From positions 1 to 21,346 of the forward strand of contig CAKOIS010000014.1 of the NCBI GenBank assembly GCA_934087065.1: a stretch of 21,346 bases of DNA, read 5' to 3'. This DNA comes from an uncultured Bacilli bacterium. Lineage in GTDB: Bacteria > Bacillota_I > Bacilli_A > RF39 > UBA660. Positions within the stretch are counted from its first letter, which is position 1; the number at the start of each line of letters is the position of its first letter. The position numbers and the translations under genes are program-made. Shown here one piece after another: positions 1 through 7,833 of the stretch. The notes under the pieces were generated by a model, which saw only the letters and a program-made list of their open reading frames with translations, was not told where the DNA came from and searched no databases.

Positions 1-1119
1 ATAAAAGTAAATTATAGTCCAAATCATTTTAGTGAAAATATAATAACTGCTTTAAAAGAAGGAAGAGTTAAAATATCGGACTTAGATATATTTAAAATTG
101 ATTATATTAAAAAAGAAATAAGTAAAGAACAACTTGAAAAAGAAGAGCAAGTTACAGATAATAAAGAAGAAAATAAAAAGGAAGAGCAATCAAAAAAAGA
201 AGAATCAAATAAAAAGGATAATACAAATAATAAAGACAAGAATAATATAAACCAAAACAATAATGTAAATAAAAATAACGTTACTAATAATAAAGAAAAG
301 AATAATGAAAGTAATGGTCAAAACGGTGGAATAACAAAACCAGAGGAAAATAAACCTAATCCTCCAAAAGAGTCAGAACCAATACCAGAACCCAAACCTG
401 AACCAAAAACGCAAGCTGAAATAAATGACGAATATAGAAAAGAATTAGAAAATAAATATTCAGTTAAAATCGTATATAAGGATGAGAATGGAAATTACTT
501 AATTGGTGGATCTATAAATACTGAAAAACTATATGATGATAATGAGATAAATAAGTATTTGAAAGAAATTGAATCTACATTAAAAAAATATCCAAATGGT
601 TTCTTTAAAGAAATGAAAGATAATAATGTATCTCTTAGAATCTATATGGTAAATAAAATAAATGGTGGTCATTCTGGGATGACAGATGGAAGGAATCAAA
701 GTAATATTACAGTAACTATTGGAACGGATGGTACTAATTTGTTTGAGTATACCCTTCACCATGAATTAATGCACTATATAGATATTTATATGAGACAAAA
801 AGATCCAACATTAAATTTAGCAGAAATAATGAAATCCTATAATCCAGAAGGATTTAATTATGGCTCTAATGATAGCACTTATGATTATAATTTTTCAAAT
901 CCAAATGATGCATATTTCTTATCATATTATTCAAGGCAAAGTTATTTAGAAGATAGAGCAGTTTTATTTTCTGATATGATGAGTAGAACAACAAAAAGAC
1001 CATATTACAATGATGGTACTCCACTAAATAAAAAAGCAAACTTAATAAATGATCAACTTCATAAATATTATAATTGTGTGTCAAAATCAGCAAAAGAACA
1101 CTGGGAAAGATTTATTTAA
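1..1119 (+). CDS. Secreted-type zinc metallopeptidase, 5' end missing
   Basis: The reading frame is open from base 1 to a TAA at 1117-1119, so this is the last 372 residues of a gene that starts outside the window. A TTG at 559 lies inside the frame and has no ribosome binding site, so it is not the start. Residues about 45-140 of the fragment are a low-complexity Lys/Glu/Asn linker followed by a Pro-Glu-Lys stretch, as found in surface proteins. The C-terminal part holds a zinc site, HELMH at residues 254-258, with a downstream EDRA motif (Glu 317) that could be the third ligand, as in many HExxH peptidases. The metallopeptidase reading is well supported; the substrate is unknown. Secretion is inferred from the linker only, because any signal peptide is off the edge. 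I do not recognise the first 40 residues. Confidence 0.75.
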   Translation: MKVNYSPNHFSENIITALKEGRVKISDLDIFKIDYIKKEISKEQLEKEEQVTDNKEENKKEEQSKKEESNKKDNTNNKDKNNINQNNNVNKNNVTNNKEKNNESNGQNGGITKPEENKPNPPKESEPIPEPKPEPKTQAEINDEYRKELENKYSVKIVYKDENGNYLIGGSINTEKLYDDNEINKYLKEIESTLKKYPNGFFKEMKDNNVSLRIYMVNKINGGHSGMTDGRNQSNITVTIGTDGTNLFEYTLHHELMHYIDIYMRQKDPTLNLAEIMKSYNPEGFNYGSNDSTYDYNFSNPNDAYFLSYYSRQSYLEDRAVLFSDMMSRTTKRPYYNDGTPLNKKANLINDQLHKYYNCVSKSAKEHWERFI

Positions 1120-1262
1120 AGAAAACAGCATTTAAATTTAAAAAAATATTAAAAAAATAAGAAAAACAGAAAAATAAATTTTGATAAAAAGTTGTTTTTT
1201 GAATAAAAAATAAAAAATAAAATTTATACAGAAAAGTTCTAAAACACTTATAAAATAAGGAC

Positions 1263-1302
1263 AAAACAGCAATTTTTAAATAAAATGTTGTTTTATTTTT
1301 TT
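1263..1302 (+). terminator. Intrinsic terminator after the metallopeptidase gene
   Basis: Bases 1263-1271 pair with 1286-1294 (9 bp with one G-U), continue inward with a short A/T stem, and are followed by ATTTTTTTT. It lies in the 342-base gap between the metallopeptidase and nrdD. The rest of the gap up to 1370 is A/T-rich and shows nothing I can name. Confidence 0.55.
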
Positions 1303-1377
1303 GTTAAAAAATTAAAAAAACAAAAAACTGATTTTGCAAAAAATGTAAAAAAATAAAAATAATTTTTATTTTTGATA

Positions 1378-1406
1378 TTGACTTTTCCAAATTCAGAAGA
1401 TATAAT
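1378..1406 (+). promoter_or_regulatory. Sigma-A-type promoter of the nrdD operon
   Basis: TTGACT at 1378-1383 and a perfect TATAAT at 1401-1406 are separated by exactly 17 bases. Transcription would start near 1413, about 50 bases before the nrdD start codon. I see no convincing NrdR-box pair around it. Confidence 0.8.
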
Positions 1407-1412
1407 TAAGTC

Positions 1413-1441
1413 AATCATAGAAGACGTCAATTAGTATGATT
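1413..1441 (+). promoter_or_regulatory. Inverted repeat at the start of the nrd transcript
   Basis: AATCATA (1413-1419) and TATGATT (1435-1441) form a perfect 7-base inverted repeat right after the -10 box and just before the ribosome binding site AAGGGAG (1447-1453). The palindrome GACGTC (1423-1428) lies between the arms. It could be an operator or a 5' hairpin. Its role is not shown by sequence. Confidence 0.3.
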
Positions 1442-1461
1442 AAGAGAAGGGAGATGAAAAA

Positions 1462-3759
1462 ATGGTTAGTACTGAAGAACTTATAGATGTAATAAAAGTC
1501 GTTAAAAGAGATGGAAAAAAAGTTGATTTTGATGGGACAAAAGTAGCACTTGCAATAAAAAAAGGTTTTGATAGTATTATTTTAGACGACGAACTAGTAT
1601 ATACTTCAAAAGATGTTCAAAAAGTATACCAACATGTTATTAACAAAATAAATAAAGAGTATAAAGGTTTAGAAAAAATTAAAGTTGAGCAAATTCAAGA
1701 TTTAATAGAAGAATCATTAAATAAATGTGGTTATATAGATGTATATAAATCTTTTAAAGAATACCGTGAAAGAAGAAATCAATCAAGAGAGTTATTTGCT
1801 GATGAAAAAAGAATGCATAAATTTTTAAAGACACTTGAAGGCTTAGGACTTAAAAGTGCAGCAGAAGAAGATGCTAAAAGAGAAAATGCAAATATTGATG
1901 GAAATTCGGCAATGGGAACAATGTTACATTTTGGTTCATCTATTTCAAAAGACTTTGCTACTGCATATCTTATGAAGAAAAAATATGCTGATGCTCATGC
2001 TGATGGTGATATACACATTCACGACATGGATTTCTTAGCAATGGGAACAACTACTTGTACACAAATAGACATTTCTAAGTTATTTAAAAATGGATTTAAT
2101 ACAGGACATGGACATTTAAGAGAGCCACAAGATATTAGAAGTTATTCAGCTCTTGCTGCAATAGCAATTCAATCAAATCAAAATGATCAACATGGAGGAC
2201 AAAGTATACCAGCATTTGATTATTATATGGCACCGGGTGTATTAAAAACATTTAAGAAACAATATAAAGCAGCAATACATGAAATAACAATGTTTGTTGG
2301 ATTTGAAAGATTTTTAAATGTAAATAAGATACACGAAAAAATAGATAAGTTAGATAGTATTGTATTTGATATTAGTTATATGGATGAGTGTGCTAAAGAA
2401 AGTGAAGAAGTAAAAAGAGCTTTTAAAACAGCGTATGATATTGCTTATGATAATACTAATAAAGCAACGTATCAAGCAATGGAGGCTTTTGTTCATAACT
2501 TAAATACAATGCATAGTAGGGCAGGAGCACAAGTTCCATTCTCATCTATTAACTTTGGAACAGATACTTCACCAGAAGGTAGAATGGTTATGAAAAACTA
2601 TTTATTAGCGGTAGATGCAGGATTAGGACAAGGAGAAACACCAATTTTTCCAATATCAATATTTAAATTAAAGGAAGGTGTAAGCTATAATAAAGAAGAT
2701 CCCAACTACGATTTATTTAGATTAGCTTGTGAAGTATCTTCTAAAAGATTATTCCCTAACTTCTCGTTTTTAGATTCACCATTTAATAAGCAATATTATA
2801 AAGGAGACTATAATACAGAAGTAGCGTATATGGGGTGCCGTACAAGAGTTATTGGAAATGTAGTGGATGATGATAAAGCAGTAACTCCAGGGCGTGGCAA
2901 TTTATCATTTACATCAATTAACCTACCTAGACTTGGTATTAAATATGGTATTGTTAATGGAAGAGATAAAGCGGATATAAAAGGTTTCTTTAATGAGTTA
3001 GAATCTTTAATGGAATTAGTAAAACATCAATTATTAGAAAGATTTGAAATTCAATGCAACAAAAGAGTATATAATTTTCCATTCTTACTAAAACAAGGTG
3101 TATGGATTGATTCAGATAAATTAAAAGATACAGATAGACTTAGAAAAGTACTAAAACATGGGACTTTATCAATAGGATTTATTGGTCTTGCTGAAACATT
3201 AAAAGCATTGACAGGAAAACATCATGGTGAAAGTGAAGAAAGTCAAAAACTAGGTCTTAAAATAATTAAATTTATGAGAGAAAAATGTGATGAATTTTCT
3301 TCTGAATACAATTTAAACTTTACTTGTTTAGCAACTCCAGCTGAAGGACTTTCTGGTAGATTTGTTAATATAGATAGAGCAATTTATGGAAAAATAAAAG
3401 GAGTAACTGATAGAGAATATTATACTAATTCTTTCCATGTACCAGTATATTATAATATTTCTATTGCAAATAAGATTAAGATTGAAGGCCCATATCATGC
3501 ACTAACAAATGCAGGACATATTAGTTATATTGAATTAGATGGAGATGTAACAACTAACATAGATGCTTTTGAAAGTATAGTTAGATTAATGAAAGAAAAC
3601 AACTTTGGATATGGCGCAATTAATCACCCAGTAGATAGAGATCCAATATGTGGATATGTTGGTGTTATTAAAGATGTTTGCCCTAAATGTGGTAGAAGAG
3701 CTAATGAAGGCGTTAGTGTTGAAAAACTTAAAAATTTAGGTTGTACAATTTGTAAATAA
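1462..3759 (+). CDS. nrdD: Anaerobic (class III) ribonucleoside-triphosphate reductase, main chain
   Basis: This enzyme reduces ribonucleoside triphosphates to deoxynucleotides in the cytoplasm without oxygen, using a glycyl radical and formate. The 765 residues begin with an ATP-cone allosteric domain (about 11-105, VVKRDGKKVDFD). Two cysteines sit where the active-site pair is expected: C199 in TCTQID and C459 in GCRTRV. The C-terminus has cysteines C730, C740, C743, C761 and C764, fitting the zinc region. The usual last segment of the family (RR.xGYL...RVKH), which carries the radical glycine, is absent here and is encoded by the next gene. A CGY at 730-732 looks similar but aligns better with the zinc region. 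The start is ATG after AAGGGAG. It is first in an operon with the tail gene, nrdG and a formate-type channel. Confidence 0.95.
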   Translation: MVSTEELIDVIKVVKRDGKKVDFDGTKVALAIKKGFDSIILDDELVYTSKDVQKVYQHVINKINKEYKGLEKIKVEQIQDLIEESLNKCGYIDVYKSFKEYRERRNQSRELFADEKRMHKFLKTLEGLGLKSAAEEDAKRENANIDGNSAMGTMLHFGSSISKDFATAYLMKKKYADAHADGDIHIHDMDFLAMGTTTCTQIDISKLFKNGFNTGHGHLREPQDIRSYSALAAIAIQSNQNDQHGGQSIPAFDYYMAPGVLKTFKKQYKAAIHEITMFVGFERFLNVNKIHEKIDKLDSIVFDISYMDECAKESEEVKRAFKTAYDIAYDNTNKATYQAMEAFVHNLNTMHSRAGAQVPFSSINFGTDTSPEGRMVMKNYLLAVDAGLGQGETPIFPISIFKLKEGVSYNKEDPNYDLFRLACEVSSKRLFPNFSFLDSPFNKQYYKGDYNTEVAYMGCRTRVIGNVVDDDKAVTPGRGNLSFTSINLPRLGIKYGIVNGRDKADIKGFFNELESLMELVKHQLLERFEIQCNKRVYNFPFLLKQGVWIDSDKLKDTDRLRKVLKHGTLSIGFIGLAETLKALTGKHHGESEESQKLGLKIIKFMREKCDEFSSEYNLNFTCLATPAEGLSGRFVNIDRAIYGKIKGVTDREYYTNSFHVPVYYNISIANKIKIEGPYHALTNAGHISYIELDGDVTTNIDAFESIVRLMKENNFGYGAINHPVDRDPICGYVGVIKDVCPKCGRRANEGVSVEKLKNLGCTICK

Positions 3760-3781
3760 TAGTAAAAAGGAGGATATTTAA

Positions 3782-3976
3782 ATGAAAGAAGAAAAAGCTG
3801 AAAAGAAAATTGGAGACGGAGTAGGTTTTGATAGAATTAGAAGAATCACAGGATATTTAGTTGGTACGGTTGATAGATTTAATAATGGTAAAAAAGCTGA
3901 AGAAAGAGACAGAGTAAAGCACACAACTGAAGGAATTATAAATAAGAAAGAATATGCAAATAAGACTTGCTGCTAA
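3782..3976 (+). CDS. Separate glycyl-radical tail of NrdD (64 residues)
   Basis: Residues 17-47 contain RRITGYLVGTVDRFNNG and end in ERDRVKH. This is the pattern found at the extreme C-terminus of ordinary NrdD proteins (in E. coli, as I recall, RRVCGYLG...RRVKH), where the glycine carries the radical; here that would be G24. The gene has its own strong ribosome binding site (AAAGGAGG ending 10 bases before ATG) and a frame different from nrdD, so it is a real start and not a simple frameshift tail. It overlaps the start of nrdG by 23 bases, suggesting coupled translation. The likely role is to supply the radical domain in trans, as the separate protein GrcA/YfiD does for pyruvate formate-lyase. 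That function is inferred; the homology is clear. Confidence 0.85.
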   Translation: MKEEKAEKKIGDGVGFDRIRRITGYLVGTVDRFNNGKKAEERDRVKHTTEGIINKKEYANKTCC

Positions 3977-4460
3977 CTTAACTGAAGAAAGCATCGTTGA
4001 TGGAGAAGGGATAAGAACCGTTATATGGACTCAAGGTTGTCCTCACCATTGTAAAGGATGCCATAATAAAGAGACATGGAACGTGGAAAAAGGTTTTCTA
4101 GTTGATGTTAAAGAAGTCTGTGAGAAAATAAGAAATGTGAGTTTTCAAACAGGAGTAACTCTATCAGGGGGAGAACCATTAATCCAAATTGATGCTTGTC
4201 TAGAAATTGCAAAATATTGTCAAAGCTTAGGTTTAAATGTGTGGTGCTATACCGGCTACAAGATGGAAGAACTTTTAATAAGAACTAATGAAGAAACAAA
4301 TTTAAAAGAATTACTTTTAAATATAGACGTATTAGTAGATGGACCATTTATACAAGAATTAAAAAGTTACAATGTTCCGTTTAGAGGTTCAAGTAATCAG
4401 CGAATTATAGATTCTAAAAAAAGTATAATAGAAAACAAGGTATGTGAGATTCAAAAATAG
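3954..4460 (+). CDS. nrdG: Anaerobic ribonucleotide reductase activating protein (radical SAM)
   Basis: NrdG uses S-adenosylmethionine and a 4Fe-4S cluster to make the glycyl radical on NrdD. The 168 residues carry the CxxxCxxC cluster motif at C29, C33 and C36 (GCPHHCKGCHN) and the SAM-binding segment TLSGGEPL, and the length is normal for the family. The ATG at 3954 lies inside the end of the preceding small gene and has only a weak AAGAAAG site, so translation is probably coupled to that gene. Its substrate glycine is predicted to sit in the 64-residue partner and not in the long NrdD chain, which makes the gene order functionally sensible. Confidence 0.95.
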   Translation: MQIRLAANLTEESIVDGEGIRTVIWTQGCPHHCKGCHNKETWNVEKGFLVDVKEVCEKIRNVSFQTGVTLSGGEPLIQIDACLEIAKYCQSLGLNVWCYTGYKMEELLIRTNEETNLKELLLNIDVLVDGPFIQELKSYNVPFRGSSNQRIIDSKKSIIENKVCEIQK

Positions 4461-4502
4461 GTTCTAACATACCCTTTTGTTTAAAATATAAGGTGGTGGA
4501 TA

Positions 4503-5147
4503 ATGATAAAAATTAAAAAAGATAATATAAAAGAGAATATAAACATTTTATTAAAAGGAATATATGCTGGAATAATGATAGGAATTGGAGGGTCAATCTA
4601 TTTAAGTGTTACTAACCGAGTAGTTGGAGCTATACTTTTTGCAATAGGGCTTCTTACAATATGTGTTTACAAAATGAACTTGTATACAGGAATGATAGGT
4701 TATATACTAGAAAATAAATTCGGGTATTTAAAAACTCTTATAATTACTTTATTAGGCAATTTATTAGGAACAATCATTACAGCACTATTGATACTAAATA
4801 CAAGAATTGCTAATATAAGTATCAGAGCAAGAGAAATGGTTATAATTAAAATTAGTGATAATTATTTAAGTATATTCATATTATCCGTATTTTGTGGAAT
4901 TCTTATGTATATAGCTGTTAATAATTTTAAAAAAGGAGAAGACTCTATAATAAAATATTTATCTATATTTATATGTGTAGTGGTATTTATTTTGTGTGGA
5001 TTTGAACACTGTATTGCTAATATGTACTATATTTCATTAGCAAAAGCTTGGTCATTTAAATCTGCAATATCAATGCTGTTTATGATTTTGGGTAATAGTT
5101 TTGGAGCAATTATTATGTCTTTGTTTAATAATGAAATCAAAGCGTAA
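4503..5147 (+). CDS. Formate/nitrite transporter (FNT) family channel
   Basis: The 214 residues are mostly hydrophobic and fit six membrane helices. GFEHCIANMYYIS is the FNT signature, including the conserved pore histidine, and the C-terminal GNSFGAIIMS matches the last FNT helix. The ribosome binding site AAGGTGGTGG lies just before the ATG, 42 bases after nrdG, so it is probably in the same transcript. Family members carry formate, nitrite or hydrosulfide. Because class III ribonucleotide reductase consumes formate as its electron donor, formate is the best guess here (inference from gene order). I see no clear terminator after it. Confidence 0.85.
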   Translation: MIKIKKDNIKENINILLKGIYAGIMIGIGGSIYLSVTNRVVGAILFAIGLLTICVYKMNLYTGMIGYILENKFGYLKTLIITLLGNLLGTIITALLILNTRIANISIRAREMVIIKISDNYLSIFILSVFCGILMYIAVNNFKKGEDSIIKYLSIFICVVVFILCGFEHCIANMYYISLAKAWSFKSAISMLFMILGNSFGAIIMSLFNNEIKA

Positions 5148-5458
5148 ATAAAATTACAAATTTATTCAAAGTTGATGTAAAAGAATAGAACATAGCTAGA
5201 ATAGTTCTTATATATAACATTATTCAATGAGTGGTAAAGATAGAGAAAATTATAGTTAGGAATTATTTATAAATCAAAAAAATCAATAGAAAAATCAGCG
5301 AAAATGTGATAAAATGAAATTGAAGATAGAATGAGTTTATAATACGTTGTAGAAGGTAGGAATAGATTGTTAAATTAATTAATGAAAAATTAATGGAGTA
5401 AATATTAATAAAAGTTATAATCTCAACTAACAAATTTGAGAAAATAGAGGTGAAAAAC
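5148..5458. other. AT-rich gap between the FNT gene and the SDR gene
   Basis: No gene is seen. Two perfect TATAAT boxes occur, at 5338-5343 and 5416-5421, but neither has a good -35 partner at 17 bases, so the promoter of the next gene is only suggested. A short inverted repeat (AGAAC...GTTCT, about 5186-5208) is too weak to call a terminator. Confidence 0.3.
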
Positions 5459-6469
5459 ATGAAAAATATTTATATAATAACAGGAGCAAATGGTTTTCTT
5501 GGAAACAATATTGTAAGATTACTTGAAAAAGATAATAATAACGAAATAAGAGCATTAATTCTACCTAATGATAAAACAGATGCTCTAAAAGGACTTAAAT
5601 GTGAAAAATTCTATGGTGATGTAACAAAGATAGAAACATTAAAAGATATATTTAATATTGATGAAAGTGTTAAAGAAAAAGCAAATATTTATGTTATTCA
5701 TTGTGCTTCAATAGTATACCTTGATAGCAAATATAACGAAAGAGTATATCAAGTTAATGTTGAAGGTACTAAAAACATTATTCAAAAAACCAAAGAAATA
5801 AATGCTAAACTAATCTATGTTAGTAGTGTACATGCAATAGAAGAAAAATTAAATCATGAAGTAATGGATGAAAATGCAAGTTTTGATCCAAATAAAATTG
5901 TTGGTTTATATGCAAAGACTAAAGCTGAAACAACAAGGTATGTATTTAATGAAGTTAAAAACAATAATTTAAATGCTTGTGTTGTCTTTCCGTCAGGCCT
6001 ATTAGGAGTAAATGATTTTACCAATACTAATATGACAGTTTTAATAAAAAAAATCTTAAATGAAAAAATTCCTTTATTAACTGAGGGTGGGTATGACTTT
6101 GTTGATGTAAGAGATGTTGCTAGAGGTGTTATTAATGCTTGCACTAAAGGTAAAAAAGGAGAAGGATATATTTTATCAGGTGAATATGTAACTATTAAAA
6201 AAATAGCTGATTTGGTTTGTGAGTACGGAAAAGCTAAATCAATAAAAAAAGTTATTTCAATAAAAATGGTTAAAAATATTGCGTGTTTATTTGAATTATA
6301 TTATAGACTTAGAAAAACAACACCATTATTTACTAGATATTCATTGTATACATTAAATGCTAATTCTAACTTTACAAATGCTAAAGCGAAAAAAGATTTA
6401 GATTATCAAACAAGAAATATTAAATGTACAATTAAAGACTTAGTTAATGAAATAAAAAGTAATGAATAA
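5459..6469 (+). CDS. NAD(P)-dependent epimerase/dehydratase, extended SDR family
   Basis: The N-terminal Rossmann motif TGANGFLG (residues 8-15) binds NAD(P), and Y151 with K155 (YAKTK) form the catalytic YxxxK, preceded by YVSSVHA. The segment GGYDFVDVRDVARGV is typical of the extended SDR group that includes nucleotide-sugar epimerases, dihydroflavonol reductase-like and 3-beta-hydroxysteroid dehydrogenase-like enzymes. The length of 336 residues fits. The substrate cannot be told from sequence. I chose the ATG at 5459 because AGAGGTG lies 8 bases before it; the in-frame GTG at 5450 has no such site. It stands alone, closed by a strong terminator at 6480. Confidence 0.85.
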   Translation: MKNIYIITGANGFLGNNIVRLLEKDNNNEIRALILPNDKTDALKGLKCEKFYGDVTKIETLKDIFNIDESVKEKANIYVIHCASIVYLDSKYNERVYQVNVEGTKNIIQKTKEINAKLIYVSSVHAIEEKLNHEVMDENASFDPNKIVGLYAKTKAETTRYVFNEVKNNNLNACVVFPSGLLGVNDFTNTNMTVLIKKILNEKIPLLTEGGYDFVDVRDVARGVINACTKGKKGEGYILSGEYVTIKKIADLVCEYGKAKSIKKVISIKMVKNIACLFELYYRLRKTTPLFTRYSLYTLNANSNFTNAKAKKDLDYQTRNIKCTIKDLVNEIKSNE

Positions 6470-6479
6470 TTAGTATAAC

Positions 6480-6533
6480 AAAATGTGAAACAAAATCAGT
6501 GAAAAAGCACTTAAAATGTTTCACATTTTTTTT
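6480..6533 (+). terminator. Strong intrinsic terminator after the SDR gene
   Basis: Bases 6480-6491 (AAAATGTGAAAC) pair perfectly with 6518-6529, with a smaller AGTG/CACT stem inside the loop, followed by a T run to 6532. It separates the SDR and Fic genes. Confidence 0.85.
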
Positions 6534-6568
6534 AAAGGTGTGTTTAATGTATATAAAGGAGATATAGT

Positions 6569-7498
6569 ATGAAAAATGTTGAATTAATTGGTATGTTAGA
6601 TGATAAAAAAAGATTAGAAACTCAAGTTTCTTCTATTATACATGGCTCAATTGAAGTTAGAGATAAGAAATGTAATAAATATATTTATGTTCACTATAGA
6701 GATAATGGAAAACTAATAAGTAGATATGTAGGAGAATATAGTGATGAATTATATAACCTAATACTAAATAATAATATAAAAGTTAAAGAATTAAAAAAAG
6801 AGATAAAAAGATTAAATAATATTTTAAAAGAAGAAAATGTAGATAATTTTGTTCTTAGCGATAAAGTTAAATTAAATGTTGACTTTGCAAAAAGAAATTT
6901 AGTTGATACAATTTACAAACAAGCAGTCTTAGAAGGAATATCAACAACTTTTGCTCTTACTGAAACAATAATTGAAGGTGGGGAAGTAAGTGGAATATCT
7001 TCTACTGACGTTTTAAAAGTTCTTGATTTAAAACATGCATGGGAATTTGTTCTAAATAAAGGAGTATTACTTTCATCAACAGACTATAATTTACTTTGTG
7101 AAATTAATAAACTATGTATAGAAGGATTTTATAGCACTGCTGGCAAAATAAGAAGCGTTCCAGTTAAAATAGGTGGAACTTCTTTGATGCCTGGTATACC
7201 TATTGAAAGTGATGTTAAAGACGAACTTAACAAAATTATAAATAAAAAAAATAATAAAGTTGACAAAGCAATAGAATTACTTTTATATACAATGAAAAAA
7301 CAAATATATGTAGATGGTAACAAAAGAACTGCAGTTATATTTGCTAATCATTATCTCATTAAAAATGGTTTAGGAATAATTAGTATACCTTCAGAATTAA
7401 CTGATGAATTTAAACTTCTTTTAATTAATTATTATGAAGGTAAAAATACAAAAGAAATTAAAAGTTTTTTGAAAACCAAATGCTATACTAAAATATAA
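6569..7498 (+). CDS. Fic-domain protein with altered catalytic motif
   Basis: Fic proteins usually transfer AMP to target proteins with the motif HxFx(D/E)GN(G/K)R. Here residues 245-254 read QIYVDGNKRT, so the phosphate-binding loop and Arg are kept but the catalytic His is Gln (codon CAA at 7301-7303). Residues 131-137 (TETIIEG) resemble the inhibitory helix of Fic proteins, (S/T)xxxE(G/N), with the first Ser/Thr changed. The first 110 residues form a separate N-terminal part with a basic, probably coiled-coil segment (about 70-95). The start is ATG after AAAGGAG. It may be a non-AMPylating subfamily, a phosphocholine- or phosphate-transferring variant, or an inactivated enzyme. The family call is firm, the activity open. 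Confidence 0.8.
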   Translation: MKNVELIGMLDDKKRLETQVSSIIHGSIEVRDKKCNKYIYVHYRDNGKLISRYVGEYSDELYNLILNNNIKVKELKKEIKRLNNILKEENVDNFVLSDKVKLNVDFAKRNLVDTIYKQAVLEGISTTFALTETIIEGGEVSGISSTDVLKVLDLKHAWEFVLNKGVLLSSTDYNLLCEINKLCIEGFYSTAGKIRSVPVKIGGTSLMPGIPIESDVKDELNKIINKKNNKVDKAIELLLYTMKKQIYVDGNKRTAVIFANHYLIKNGLGIISIPSELTDEFKLLLINYYEGKNTKEIKSFLKTKCYTKI

Positions 7499-7508
7499 GG
7501 AGGTTTAT

Positions 7509-7550
7509 ATGAATGTACATGAACCTATAAAAAATACTTGCATAAAATAA
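7509..7550 (+). CDS. 13-codon minigene or gene remnant
   Basis: ATG at 7509 follows a near-perfect AAGGAGGT site that overlaps the end of the Fic gene, then reads MNVHEPIKNTCIK and stops at TAA. A site this strong ahead of so short a frame suggests the start of a gene that has been deleted, or a true minigene. There is no homology I can recognise. Confidence 0.3.
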   Translation: MNVHEPIKNTCIK

Positions 7551-7565
7551 AAAATAGTATACAAT
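7538..7565 (+). promoter_or_regulatory. Possible promoter of a small RNA
   Basis: TTGCAT (7538-7543) and TACAAT (7560-7565) are 16 bases apart. Together with the terminator at 7618 they would make a transcript of roughly 85 bases. Confidence 0.4.
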
Positions 7566-7571
7566 ATTAAA

Positions 7572-7657
7572 TGTAAGGAACGTTCAGTGATTGAACGCCA
7601 AGCTTTGGTTATTTGTTGACGTTTATCTTAATACTAACAGATAGACGTCTTTTTTTT
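7572..7657 (+). ncRNA. Candidate small RNA with three hairpins
   Basis: After the possible promoter come CGTTCA/TGAACG (7581-7586 with 7592-7597), a short CCAA/TTGG hairpin (7598-7608), and the terminator stem. No open frame of note lies in it. It could be an independent small RNA or only the 3' untranslated end of the Fic transcript. I do not recognise a known RNA family. Confidence 0.3.
7618..7657 (+). terminator. Strong intrinsic terminator before the arc operon
   Basis: Bases 7618-7628 (GACGTTTATCT) pair with 7639-7649 (AGATAGACGTC) over 11 bp with one G-U, and eight T follow. Confidence 0.85.
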
Positions 7658-7766
7658 CTTTTGTAAGAAAAAAGAAAACTTCTTCTCAACTTACAGAGTG
7701 CATTAATATAACTAATAATTTAAAATTAAAACATATAAATTAAAAATAGTTTATATATTTTTTTAG

Positions 7767-7795
7767 TTGAAAAACTACACATTTACTGGTATACT
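7767..7795 (+). promoter_or_regulatory. Promoter of the arginine deiminase operon
   Basis: TTGAAA (7767-7772) and TATACT (7790-7795) are 17 bases apart, and the -10 box is preceded by TGG, giving an extended -10. Transcription would start near 7802, about 30 bases before arcA. No clear ArgR box, CcpA site or FNR site was found in 7658-7833. Confidence 0.75.
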
Positions 7796-7833
7796 TATTA
7801 TAGTAGGACACTACAAAAGAAAGGAAATGATTT

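Noticed and set aside
559..1119. A 186-residue ORF starting at TTG 559
   Set aside because: The same frame is open back to base 1 with a sensible linker sequence, so the TTG is internal to a longer gene.
5450..5458. GTG start three codons earlier for the SDR gene
   Set aside because: The GTG is part of the ribosome binding site (AGAGGTG) of the ATG at 5459.
7658..7833. ArgR/AhrC box or other arginine-responsive site before arcA
   Set aside because: Only loose matches such as TGCATTAATAT were seen; none has the symmetry expected of an ARG box.
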